Positions 26,368 through 35,612 of a DNA stretch of 64,000 nt are shown here, one piece after another (the stretch's first letter is position 1; each line of letters starts with the position of its first letter). Under the pieces are notes generated by a model. The model ran no database searches, was not told the DNA's origin, and saw only the letters and a list, made by a program, of their open reading frames with translations. The position numbers and the translations under genes were made by a program. Source of the DNA: Acidimicrobiaceae bacterium (GTDB lineage Bacteria > Actinomycetota > Acidimicrobiia > Acidimicrobiales > RAAP-2); contig PMLJ01000030.1 in assembly GCA_003158855.1 (NCBI GenBank), forward strand, positions 18,285 through 82,284, read 5' to 3'.

Positions 26368-27254
26368 ATCCGGAAGAACTGACAAGAAGACTCGCGACTG
26401 TTCGGGGGGTCATGTTCGATATCGACGGATGCCTGATCCTCTCCGACGGACCGAGTGGGCTGGGCGGGAGCGTTCTCCCCGGTGCGCGCGAGGCGATCGA
26501 CCTGGTCAGGAACAGCGGGCGCAGCTTGGCCGTCTTCACCAACGGCTCTGGGCATGCACCCCACCAGATCGCCGATTCCCTGCGCGGATTGGGCCTGGAC
26601 ATCCGCGACCACGAGGTGCTCACCCCGGCCGTCGTCGCCGCCGAGACGATGCAGGCGCTTTACCAGCAGCAACCGCTCCTGGTCTTCGGCGGAATCGGAA
26701 TGCATTATGACTTCCAGAAGCGCGGGCTCAACGTTGTCGACCTGGACCGCGCCGTGGCCGGCGAACCTACGAATGCCGTCGCTGTCGTGATTGGCTGGGA
26801 CACCGACTTTGGCCGGGACAAACTCCAGGTCGCCGCCGAGGCAGTTCTGGCCGGCGCGGAAATTTACTGCACCTCTGATGCCCCGTCATTCGCCTCTGAG
26901 CACCGCCTCAACGTGGGGGTTTCGGGTTTCATCGCAGCCGGGCTCTCCCACGTCACGAGGCGCCCTTACCGGGTGTTGGGCAAGCCGTCAGCAGAAGCGA
27001 TGGAGATCCTGGTGCAGAGGCTCGGGGTTTCCGCAGAGCAGGTGTTGATCATCGGCGACGACCTGATCCTGGAATGCTCCATGGCCCGCGCGAGCGGCGC
27101 CCTCGGATTCCTGGTCACGACCGGAACGAACTCGGCTGCCGACGCCGAATCCGCGCCTGCTGACCGGAAGCCGGATGTGGTGGTCGACAGCATGACCGAA
27201 TTTGTCGAGCTTCTTTCGCTGGTTTCCGAGCCCTCCGTACCCCGTGCCGTATAG
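26364..27254 (+). CDS. HAD-IIA family hydrolase (NagD-like phosphatase)
   Basis: 296 aa. Motif I FDIDGCL with nucleophile and acid Asp, motif II VFTNGSG, motif III Lys in GKPS and motif IV IIGDDLILE are intact, with a NagD-type cap. It should dephosphorylate a small phosphometabolite. The GTG start overlaps the carboxyltransferase stop, so it is made with the complex. In this setting it may remove a phosphate from a pathway intermediate or destroy a dead-end enol phosphate; that role is inferred. Confidence 0.82.
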   Translation: MNPEELTRRLATVRGVMFDIDGCLILSDGPSGLGGSVLPGAREAIDLVRNSGRSLAVFTNGSGHAPHQIADSLRGLGLDIRDHEVLTPAVVAAETMQALYQQQPLLVFGGIGMHYDFQKRGLNVVDLDRAVAGEPTNAVAVVIGWDTDFGRDKLQVAAEAVLAGAEIYCTSDAPSFASEHRLNVGVSGFIAAGLSHVTRRPYRVLGKPSAEAMEILVQRLGVSAEQVLIIGDDLILECSMARASGALGFLVTTGTNSAADAESAPADRKPDVVVDSMTEFVELLSLVSEPSVPRAV

Positions 27255-27300
27255 CCCGACCCACGCCATGCCAACAGAATCCGCACAGGAAAGGACACAG

Positions 27301-29331
27301 ATGTTCGATCGAAGCGCACCCGCCGATACCCGTCAGGTGACGTGGCAGCCGACGAGCGAACAACGACAGCAGACCCGAATCTGGGACTTCTTGAGCTGGG
27401 TCGAAGCGACCCGCAGCGTGCACCTGGCCGACTACCGCGAGCTCTGGCGCTGGTCGGTGGATGACCTCTCGGGCTTCTGGGACGCGGTGCGGGAGTACTT
27501 CGACGTTGTGGGTGAAGGTTTCGACGGACCGGCGTTGACCGAGGAACGGATGCCCGGGGCGGTCTGGTACCCGCGCGCGCGGCTGAACTTCGCCGAAAAT
27601 GTTCTTCGCTACGCCGATTCTCCTGGGTTTTGTGACAGGACAGCCGTGCTGACCATTCGCGAGGACGACTCCACCTCCGAGCTGACCTGGCACGAACTCC
27701 GCGACAGGGTCGCTTCCCTCGCCGGGAGGCTGCGGGGGCTCGGAGTCGAACCGGGCGACCGCGTCGCGGCTGTCCTTCCCAATCTTCCTGAGGCCATCAT
27801 CGGTCTGCTCGCGACGGCCAGCATCGGTGCGATCTGGAGCATCAACTCCCCGGATCTGTCTGCGACTGCGACCTTGGAGCGGCTGCGTCAACTCGAGCCC
27901 ACCGTTCTAATCGGCGTGGATGGCTACCGATTCAACGGCAAAGACATCGACCGCGTCGATTACCTCGCCGAGGTCGAAGCCGGCCTGCCGTCCCTGGCGC
28001 ACACCATCCTGGTCCGAAACCCTGACCGAGCACACAGCGCGACCACCTCAGAAAATGCACGCGCGGGACGGCTGGATTTCAGTGCGCTGGTCACGGATAC
28101 CGTCGAACCACGGTACGAGCGCGTGCCATTCGACCACCCGCTCTGGGTACTGTTCTCCTCCGGCACCACCGGTGCGCCGAAGGGCATTGTGCATGGGCAC
28201 GGCGGGATGACCCTGGAGGCGCTCAAAGGCACCGCGCTCAACCAGAACATGGGAGCGGGAGACCGGTACTACGTCGCCGCGAACACCTCCTGGATGGTCT
28301 GGAACACCCTCGTCAACAACCTCATGTCCGGTGCCTCGGTGGTCACTTACAGTGGCTCCCCGCTTTTCGGCAGCCCGGACCGCCAATTCGACATCATTGC
28401 CCGCACCGGAACCACGATGTTCGCCACCGGCGCGGCTTACCTCTCCCTGGTCGAAAAGTCCGGCCTCGAACCGGGCCGCACCCACGACCTCTCCGCGCTT
28501 GCCTCGGTCATGTCCACCGGATCTCCACTGCCCGGTTCCACCTGGCGCTGGGTTCATGACCATGTCAAGCACGATGTGCACCTGGGGTCCGACAGCGGCG
28601 GTACAGACATCTGCAGCGGCTTCATCGGTTCCAATCCGCTGGAGCCGGTGCACGTCGGCGAGATTCAGGGGCCACTGCTCGGCGTCGCTGTCGAAGCCTG
28701 GTCCGAAAGCGGACGCCGTGTCGTCGGCGAGGTGGGGGAGATGGTGATCACCCGTCCGATGCCTTCCATGCCCGTGTTCTTCTGGGGCGACGACGACGGG
28801 TCGCGGTATCTCGGTTCCTACTTCGAGAAATTTCCCGGCATCTGGGCCCAGGGCGACTGGATCACCGAGACCATGGACGGGGCATTCGTCGTGCACGGCC
28901 GCTCCGACGCGACCCTGAACCGGGCGGGTGTACGTCTCGGAAGCGCGGACATCTACGCCGCGCTCCAGCACATTCCCGACGTTCGCGAGTCACTGGTGAT
29001 CGGGCTCGAACAACCCGATGGCGACTATTACATGCCGCTCTTCGTCGTCCTTGCCAACGGATGCCAGCTCAGCGAAGAACTCGAGAAGAGAATCCGGGCC
29101 ACGATCCGGGATCTGGCCTCGGCCCGTCATGTGCCGGACGACATCATCCTCGCCCCGGCCATCCCCGTCACCCACGCCCAGAAGAAGATCGAGGTGCCAC
29201 TGAAAAAGCTCTTCTCCGGGCACAGCCCGGACACGGCGATCAACCGCGGCTCACTTGCCAACCCCGAATCCATCGACTGGTTCGTCGACCGGGCCGAACG
29301 CTACCTCACCGAACTCAAACACCACCAGTAG
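27301..29331 (+). CDS. Acetoacetyl-CoA synthetase-like acyl-CoA ligase
   Basis: 676 aa, ANL-superfamily adenylating enzyme of the acetoacetyl-CoA synthetase type. The N-terminal part has NFAENVLRY; the core has the P-loop FSSGTTGAPKGIVH, SWMVWNTLV, GGTDICSGF and a VDGYRFNGK segment typical of the subfamily; the C-terminal catalytic Lys is in THAQKKIEVPLKK. It activates a beta-keto acid such as acetoacetate with ATP and CoA. It starts 46 bases after the HAD gene with AGGAAAGGA upstream. It tells the likely product class of the carboxylase: a beta-keto acid. Confidence 0.88.
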   Translation: MFDRSAPADTRQVTWQPTSEQRQQTRIWDFLSWVEATRSVHLADYRELWRWSVDDLSGFWDAVREYFDVVGEGFDGPALTEERMPGAVWYPRARLNFAENVLRYADSPGFCDRTAVLTIREDDSTSELTWHELRDRVASLAGRLRGLGVEPGDRVAAVLPNLPEAIIGLLATASIGAIWSINSPDLSATATLERLRQLEPTVLIGVDGYRFNGKDIDRVDYLAEVEAGLPSLAHTILVRNPDRAHSATTSENARAGRLDFSALVTDTVEPRYERVPFDHPLWVLFSSGTTGAPKGIVHGHGGMTLEALKGTALNQNMGAGDRYYVAANTSWMVWNTLVNNLMSGASVVTYSGSPLFGSPDRQFDIIARTGTTMFATGAAYLSLVEKSGLEPGRTHDLSALASVMSTGSPLPGSTWRWVHDHVKHDVHLGSDSGGTDICSGFIGSNPLEPVHVGEIQGPLLGVAVEAWSESGRRVVGEVGEMVITRPMPSMPVFFWGDDDGSRYLGSYFEKFPGIWAQGDWITETMDGAFVVHGRSDATLNRAGVRLGSADIYAALQHIPDVRESLVIGLEQPDGDYYMPLFVVLANGCQLSEELEKRIRATIRDLASARHVPDDIILAPAIPVTHAQKKIEVPLKKLFSGHSPDTAINRGSLANPESIDWFVDRAERYLTELKHHQ

Positions 29332-29415
29332 AAATCGCACCGCTCCACATGCTCCACCTGCTTCACCGCACCTCGCTCCAGACAATGAAGTCCTCCCACG
29401 AGACATGCATCAGTA

Positions 29416-29697
29416 ATGTCAGAGAACATCATCAACAATATGGACCGCCGTCGCGCACTCAAGGTCCTGGGCATCGGCGCTGACGCTGTCGGAAGCACAG
29501 CCCTCCTGAGTGCCTGCGGACCACTCAAGGGTGCAAGTTCCACGGCGAGCGACGTGCTCAAAATCGGCCTGGTCAGTCCACAAACCGGTCCACTCGCGAG
29601 CTTTGCCAGTGGAGATGCCTACGTCGTCGCGCAGGTGAAGAAAGCCCTGAGCAAGGGGTTCACGGCGGGCGGGAAAAAGGGCTCTCCTGCCGTTCAA
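29416..29697 (+). pseudogene. Truncated ABC solute-binding lipoprotein (branched-chain amino acid type)
   Basis: N-terminal 95 aa of a Leu/Ile/Val-type solute-binding protein: an RRRALKVLG twin-arginine-like start, a LLSAC lipobox with its lipidated Cys, then IGLVSPQTGPLASFASGD, the conserved opening of the fold. The frame is cut after about residue 94 where the ISL3-type sequence begins. It was probably the uptake component for the operon's substrate; permease and ATPase genes are missing. Confidence 0.85.
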
Positions 29698-30058
29698 GTG
29701 GGTAGTTTCGGACGCTGACCACTGAGCGTGAGTCGAGCAAGGGCAATGAGGGCGTTCACGTTGTGGAACCCAAAAGCTCTTCGAGTAATCAAACGGATCT
29801 CCGTGTTGAACGATTCGACGAGCGCGTTGGTGAGGCCGTTCTCAATCGTTGCGACAATCGCTTCTCGGTATTCACGAATCCTTTTGGCGAGCCGAACGAA
29901 CGGTGCGATGCGGCTTCGTTGCGCCCATGCCACCCAGCGATCGAGCGCTGCGATGGCACCCGTTCCCGTTCCAGTGACCGCGACGCGAGGTCCCTCTTTG
30001 AGGGCCCAGACTCGGTGGAGTCGCGGATGCGTGGCGGCGATGTAGTCGAGACGGGTTC
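29694..30058 (-). pseudogene. ISL3-family transposase, C-terminal remnant
   Basis: About 120 aa read on the reverse strand and end in NALVESFNTEIRLITRRAFG and FHNVNALIALARLTL, the diagnostic C-terminus of ISL3 transposases, where the Glu (VESFN) belongs to the DDE site. The two N-terminal Asp regions are absent because the IS3-type sequence replaces them from about 30059. The insertion split the solute-binding protein gene. Confidence 0.8.
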
Positions 30059-30857
30059 GCTAGGCGTCGTTGAGATTCTCGGGCTTCTTCCAGAGCGACC
30101 AACGCGAGTCATTGAGGACCTTGCCCTCGCCAAGCGCCATCCGCGCTGGGGTTGGCGCCGCGGTCTCGACGCCCTGCGCGATGCCGGCTGGCGCGTGAAC
30201 CACAAGAAAGTCCAGCGCCTGTGGCGCGACGAGGGCCTGAAAGTCCCTTATCGCAAGAAGAAGCGCCTGACCGGCGTCGGTGTGGTCGTGGGCGCGATGC
30301 GCCCCATTGCTCCCAACGTCATCTGGGCCATGGACTTCCAGTTCGACCAGACGAGTGACCTGCGCACCGTGAAGTTGCTCAACATCATCGACGAGTTCAC
30401 GAGGGAGTGCCTCACCATCGACGTCGGACGCTCCATCACCGCCGACGACGTCGTCAACCGGTTGGACCAACTCGTCCTCGAGCGAGGCGCGCCGTGCTAC
30501 CTGCGCATGGACAACGGGCCCGAGTTCGTGGCCCACGCGCTCGTCGACTGGTGCCGATTCAACGGAGCAGGATCGCCCTTCATCGACCCCGGCTCACCTT
30601 GGCAGAACGGCTGGATCGAGTCGTTCAACGCCCGTCTCCGCGACGAGTTCTTGAACGGCCAGCAGTTCGACAGTCTCTTCGAGGCGAAGGTGCTCCTCGG
30701 GGACTGGCGAGACGAATACAATCACGAGAGAACCCACAGCGCACTTCGTCGGCAAACGCCAGCAAAGTTCGCCGAGACCTGGAAGCTCAGGAACCAGCAA
30801 CGACTCGCAGAGTTAGTTGGCTTAGGAATCGGGGTCCGGCCAGTTCGACACGGTTAA
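30059..30857 (+). pseudogene. IS3-family transposase (orfB), 5'-truncated
   Basis: About 265 aa covering most of orfB. An HTH_21-type region (AKRHPRWGWRRGLDALRDAG, KKVQRLWRDEGLKV) precedes the rve domain with catalytic Asp in WAMDFQFD, Asp in RMDNGPEF and Glu in NGWIESFNARLRDE. The start codon region and orfA are missing; coding-like sequence begins at the junction with the ISL3 remnant. It is inserted in, or recombined with, that element. Confidence 0.8.
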
Positions 30858-30907
30858 TCCCTTCGTGCGTCGAGATGGTCACACGTCGCCCAAAGGGGCC
30901 CAGCGTG

Positions 30908-31870
30908 ATGAGCGTCACAAAGAAGCAGCGAGAACTGTGCGCGCTAGTGCGCGCGTTCGTCGTCGAGCGGACTCTGCCGCTGGAAGAGAGCCCGGACCCC
31001 GACGAGAGCGAAGTTGCCCCTGAAACGTTTGCGGCCCTCGTCGCCGAGACTTGGGCGATGGGCCTCTACAACTACGACGTGCCCGCCGAATACGGAGGTC
31101 CTGGACTCGACACGGTCACCACGACATTGCTCGCAATGGAGATGTGCCAGCACCGTGGGGTCTCTGCACCCCTTGTTTTGGAGCGTTCGGCCCTTCGGGA
31201 TTCGTCCAGCTCCACGACGCCACCCCCGAACAGCACGAGCGTTCTTTTATCCGGCCCTGCGCGGCAAGAAACGGGTCTTCTTTGGCCTTACCGAACCGGC
31301 GGGGGCAGCGACCCCGCCAACGCCATCGCGACTAGTGCCGTGCGTAACGGGGATGAATGGGTGCTCAACGGGACCAAGATCTTCATCGGCGAGGCGCACC
31401 GGGCCGACTTCGGATTGGTGTTCGCTCGCACCGGTGGCTCCGGTCGCGAGCGCATTAGCCGCTTGTCGTCGAAACCAGTTCTCCTGGTTTTGAAGTGGTA
31501 CGGCTATCCATACGTTGCGATCGGGTGCGACGCCGAGCGAGATCCGTTTCAACCAAGTTCGCGTGGCCGCCGAAGATTTGATTGGCAAGGAGGGTGGAGG
31601 ATTCGCCCTGGGGAACGCCGCGCTCGTGTGCATCCCTATCCCGTACTCGGCGGTGTGCAGTGGATGCTGTGCGACAACGATATGGACATTCACGGCGCGA
31701 CGCTCATGGTGCTCTGCGCGGCGTCGCAAGCCGACGACGGCCTGAGCTTCCGCGAGGAGACCGCGCTGGCCAAGATAACTGCGACCGAAGCCAGCGCGCG
31801 AGGAGTCGATCGCTCTATGCAGCTCTTTGGTGCGTGGGGGGTCACCAAGGATCTGCCCTTTGAGAGTTAG
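30908..31870 (+). pseudogene. Acyl-CoA dehydrogenase, multiple frameshifts
   Basis: Translation alternates between frames. It starts MSVTKKQREL and YDVPAEYGGPGLDT, moves to CFGAFGPSGFVQLHD, then FFYPALRGKKRVFFGLTEP, then SDPANAIATSAVRNGDEWVLNGTK, then IRFNQVRVAAEDLIGKEGGG, and ends in EASARGVDRSMQLFGAWG. Together these cover an ordinary flavin acyl-CoA dehydrogenase of about 380 aa, but at least four frame changes are needed. It directly follows the IS3 remnant. Confidence 0.85.
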
Positions 31871-31983
31871 TACCAGGAACTACGCACCAGACGTATTGGC
31901 GAAGGGACGAGCTAAACTTAATGGATGGTGATCTTGCGCGATTTGCTCGGCGCTGCAGGCTACAACGCACTATTGGAGGCCAC

Positions 31984-32862
31984 ATGACGAAGGGCACGCT
32001 ACACGTTGAGACGCTCACGGCGATTGACATGCACGTGCACGTCGAACAAGACTCGCACGGACACTTTTCACTCGATCAAGAGTTGATGGACGCTTCAGCG
32101 AAATACTTCAAGTCGGGCGAGGACCGCGCGCCGAGACTTGGGGCGATTGCCGAACGGTACCGTTCCCTTAACATGGCAGCAGTTGTCTTCACCGTCGACG
32201 CGACGATCGCGACGGGGCACGTGGCAATTTCGAGTGAGGAGATCGCTCAGGAAGCGCAAGACTTCGCTGATGTCTTGATTCCGTTTGGCTCGGTGGATCC
32301 GCACGAGGGAACCGTGGCGCTCGACAAGGCGCGCCATTTGGTAGAGGACTGCGGAGTCAGGGGGTTCAAGTTTCACCCGAGTTTGCAGGATTTCCGTCCG
32401 AACGCACCCGAATACTTTCAGCTTTACGAACTGCTGCAAGACCTCGCGGTGCCGACGATCTTTCACACGGGGCAAACAGGTATTGGCGCCAATCTTCCGG
32501 GGGGACGCGGCATTAAGCTCGCCGTGTCGGATCCGCTGTTGCTCGACGAGGTAGCGGCAACCTTTCCGGGTCTGACAATAGTGCTCGCGCACGCGGGCAT
32601 GCCATGGTACGAGAACGCCCTCGCCATGGCGACGCACAAATCCAACGTGTTCATTGATCTTTCAGGTTGGTCGCCGAAGTATCTACCCGCGCCCCTCGTA
32701 CGAGCGGCGAGCAGTTACATGAGCCACAAGATGCTTTTCGGTTCCGATTTTCCCGTCATCACACCCGAGCGTTGGCTTCGTGATTTTGAAGGTCTCGAGA
32801 TCGCTGACGAGGTGCGAACACGCATACTGAAGGAGAACGCCGTTCGCGTGCTCGGTCTATGA
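31984..32862 (+). CDS. Amidohydrolase_2-family metal-dependent hydrolase
   Basis: 292 aa. Metal site: DMHVHVE near the N-terminus, Lys and His in FKFHPS, His in IFHTGQTG, His in LAHAGMPW and Asp in GSDFPV. Family members are decarboxylases or hydrolases of aromatic or lactone-like acids; some are annotated as acting on beta-ketoacyl-CoA. TTGGAGG sits four bases upstream of the ATG. It is intact inside the decayed right part of the island; a link to the carboxylation operon is possible but unproven. Confidence 0.83.
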   Translation: MTKGTLHVETLTAIDMHVHVEQDSHGHFSLDQELMDASAKYFKSGEDRAPRLGAIAERYRSLNMAAVVFTVDATIATGHVAISSEEIAQEAQDFADVLIPFGSVDPHEGTVALDKARHLVEDCGVRGFKFHPSLQDFRPNAPEYFQLYELLQDLAVPTIFHTGQTGIGANLPGGRGIKLAVSDPLLLDEVAATFPGLTIVLAHAGMPWYENALAMATHKSNVFIDLSGWSPKYLPAPLVRAASSYMSHKMLFGSDFPVITPERWLRDFEGLEIADEVRTRILKENAVRVLGL

Positions 32863-33436
32863 ACCGAGCGCGTCGATGACGTCGCACGTGGTCATGCTTT
32901 TGCGACCGTGAATGGTGTCTAAAAGGAGTAGTCCGGGAGCGCGCTTTGGGCGGTGTCCCACTGCGTCTCGGTGAAGGCTTAATGGTTAGCCATTCCGCAA
33001 ACCCTTGACCCATTGCCCGAGGCACCGGTGCCGCCAAAGGGGATGACGGCCTCATCGCCCACGGTCTGATGGCCGCCTCCTTGGCCCTTCGTTTCGGGGC
33101 GCTCTGCCCGCGAAGGACAGTCGGCCGGGGATTGGGACGCCCGCAGTGAGAGTAGAAGTCAGAGCCATTCTTTCTGCCATCTTGTTGAGTTCGGTGGCCT
33201 GGGCGAAGCAGCAAGGGGTCGAAGGTTGGTCGTTGGTCGGGCCGCAAACGGTGGCGTCTCCGGTCATGGGGTTGCGGATGCGCTGGGCGAGTTCGGGACT
33301 GCGGTAGGTGCTCTTCATGCACCTGACGGTCCGAACCGCTCGCATCGCGGCAATTCACCCCACAATCCGCGTCAGGCGCCACGTCGCAGCGTGAGTCGGC
33401 CGAGCATCGTCTAGCCATGAGGTGACGCCTGCCGCT
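32863..33436. other. Gap between amidohydrolase and integrase remnant
   Basis: 574 bases inside the island. A reverse frame from 33318 to 33052 starts MKSTYRSPEL and looks slightly protein-like, but has no family signature. No other supportable gene. Confidence 0.35.
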
Positions 33437-34641
33437 CTATTGGGCGAGCGGGTGAGGGCACCCCGTGATCTCTGAGATGGCCCTCGCGACCTCGGCCGGC
33501 CCTGCCATCACGTAGGTGTCGGTGGTGCTCGAGCGTTTGTGGCGCAGCATGCTCTTGGCCACCTCGAACCCGGCCTGGCGTTCGACGATGGTGCCGATCG
33601 TGTGTCGAAGGGCGTGGCCGCTGTAGCTCATTGAGTTTGCCCAGGGCAGGGTCAATTGGATGCGTCGGTGCAGCGTATCGAAGCGCCGACTGGTGAAGGG
33701 ATGGGGGTGTTCGGGCGTGCTGTCCTTGAAGTTGAAGACCGGGGTGTTCGGGTCGTAGATGGTCGATCCCGGCACGCAGACGTCGCCCCTCGCGATGCGG
33801 CGAAGTCCATCAGGAAGTCGATGAGCTCGAGTGAGCACGGCTGGACCTCGTAACGGTTGCTCTTCTCCAACAGCCCGATCATCTGCGCCTCGCGGTCGAG
33901 CTCACCGATGATGAGCGAGAGGACTCCACCGCGACGTGCGGCGAGCTCGAACTCTGACCACGTGAGTGCGAGGTCGAGCACCGCATCGTCACCGCCGGAC
34001 GCGACGGTCGAGAAGACTTCGGCAAGTTCGTCGTCGGTCAATGCTCGACGCTTGGGCTGACCACGCTCGCCCTTCTTGGACCCCTTCTCAGTGTCGGGTT
34101 CGATCAGTTTGTTCTCAATCATGCGCGCCTTCAAACGGTGCAACGCAGTGACGCACATCTCGCGAGCGCCCTGGCCGTGCGTGGGCTTGATCGAGAGTCC
34201 CTGGCGGGCTCGGATGAAGTTCTCGCCCTGGGCTCGCTTGACCGCCATTATGTGCACGAGTTCGACCATGAGCTCGAGGTCGATGGACGCGATCGCGCTC
34301 GTCGAGATGAAGACGTCTCCCTGGGCGGGAAACGTGCGGGCCGTGGCGCACGTCGTGCACGTGCACGTGCCGGATCGGGCAAAATCTTTGATGCACGCCG
34401 AGCAGACGCACTCGCACTGACGCACGATGCCCTCAATCAGGTGGTTGAAGTGCGTGTGGTAGCTCCGTTGCGAGTTCTTGCTCAAGCCGCCTAGGATCTT
34501 CGTCGCTACGAATGCCTTGATCGTCGGTCGAGAGGACGGGGCACCTTCGTCGTTCCGGGTGAACTCAGCGAGGTCGGCCATGGTGAGACCTTGGGCCTCG
34601 AGCATCGCCGCGATGGGTCCGAGGAGGTCGTCCTTGTTCAT
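33437..34641 (-). pseudogene. Tyrosine recombinase/integrase, frameshifted
   Basis: About 400 aa in two frames. Starting at ATG 34641, the N-terminal half carries a core-binding domain (KNSQRSYHTHFNHL) with a Cys-rich insert (CECVCSAC, then CTCTTC). The catalytic domain runs to LMDFAA, where the frame shifts near 33800 and continues IARGDVCVPGSTIYDP in the other frame. The C-terminal part keeps HALRHTIG and SMLRHKRSSTTDTYV, the HxxR...H...Y catalytic boxes. It lies next to tRNA-Leu and would have driven island integration. Its start overlaps the stop of the upstream small gene (ATGA). Confidence 0.82.
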
Positions 34642-35175
34642 CGGCTTACCAGCTCTCGTGTCACAGTCGCTGTGGTGGCGAGTGCGAGTGGCGCACCGAG
34701 CAGGAGTCGCGAGGGGTTCGTGAGGGCGAGCGCACCTTCGTCGCGAAGCGCCAGGAGCTCGACCTCGTCGCCGAAGTTGAGGGCAAAATTTACGCACACG
34801 GCTGCGGTGATGCGCAGTCGCTGATCGTCGAGGTACGTGCAGCGCCCGTCGTTGCGCCGCGGCGCTCGGCTCGACGCGTCGGGTCGAAGCACGACCCAGG
34901 GACCGTGGAGCTCGACCGACAGCGGACCCGGCGCCCAGCCAAGCTGTGTGCCGAGCGACCGGCCTGCGAGGGTGACGCGGATCCGGCCGGACGCTCCGAT
35001 CGCGCGAGTGACGGGGGGCGAGGCCGAGGGTCGGCACCGGGGCGGTGAGGGGCAGGATCCGCGCCAGCTGGACCCGTGGTGGCTTGACGGCAGCGAGGCA
35101 GCGCTCGTGGCGGCGGCGGATGTTCGCGACGAGGGTGTCGCTCTGGTGTTTGAGGGAGAGTCCGCTGGTAGTCAT
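34638..35175 (-). pseudogene. Small DNA-binding-like protein (AbrB/SpoVT-type C-terminus), frameshifted
   Basis: A protein of about 175 aa is recovered if a one-base shift at the run of six C near 35,018 is corrected: it starts MTTSGLSLKHQSDTL, then RVQLARILPLTAPV, shift, then RVTLAGRSLGTQLGW, and ends in a segment TYLDDQRLRITAAV with FGDEVELLAL resembling an AbrB/SpoVT strand pair. It is coupled by 4 nt to the integrase. It may be a recombination directionality or regulatory partner. A single-base error in the C run is also possible. Confidence 0.5.
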
Positions 35176-35438
35176 GGACTCGACGGTCCGCGTCTCGCCC
35201 AGCGGGGCAGACGCCGCACTAATGGATTCGGGAGCGGATTCGGCGTCCACGTCGCCGAGACTGGCGGGAATCTGCGGGGACCGCGGCGGGTGGCGTCGCT
35301 CGGGCGTCGCCGCTCGGGCGTCGCCGCTCGTGAACCCGCGTCATCGCGCCGCGGCCACTTGTCGGTCGATTGCTCGGACGATGGTGCATCGGGACGGTAC
35401 GAGTCGCCGGAGGTGCTTCGGACCAAAAGGACCTCAGC

Positions 35439-35460
35439 TGGTGGGCGAGGGGGGACTTGA
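35439..35460. repeat. attR: right direct repeat within tRNA-Leu 3' end
   Basis: 22 nt forming the CCA, acceptor 3' strand and part of the T arm of tRNA-Leu. Same sequence as 16768-16788 with one extra G. Confidence 0.8.
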
Positions 35461-35525
35461 ACCCCCACATCCTTTCGGATACAGGCACCTGAAGCCTGCG
35501 CGTCTGCCAATTTCGCCACTCGCCC
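35439..35525 (-). tRNA. tRNA-Leu(CAG)
   Basis: Class II tRNA with encoded CCA. 5' acceptor GGGCGAG pairs with CTCGCCC, the anticodon loop is TTCAGGT (anticodon CAG), and the long variable arm has the stem ATCC-GAAA-GGAT. It serves as the integration target of the island on its left. Confidence 0.93.
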
Positions 35526-35612
35526 TAAGACCTTGCAACAATAGTCCAACTACGGAACCCTTATATTTGCGTCTCATCAGGCTGGGTGCCTGCCGGTACA
35601 GTTAAAGATGTC

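Larger units (their letters stand above)
16768..35460. mobile_element. Integrated genomic island at tRNA-Leu(CAG), about 18.7 kb
   Basis: Bounded by the direct repeats at 16768-16788 and 35439-35460. Contents in order: AlbA-domain fragment, AAA ATPase fragment, two IclR regulators, biotin-carboxylation operon, truncated solute-binding protein, nested ISL3 and IS3 remnants, acyl-CoA dehydrogenase pseudogene, amidohydrolase, and a frameshifted small gene plus tyrosine integrase next to the tRNA. The ars operon lies just outside on the left and the fha operon just outside on the right. Integrase damage suggests the island can no longer excise by itself. Confidence 0.75.

Noticed and set aside
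28048..28971. 307-aa reverse frame inside the acetoacetyl-CoA synthetase gene
   Set aside because: Antisense shadow of a clearly coding enzyme.
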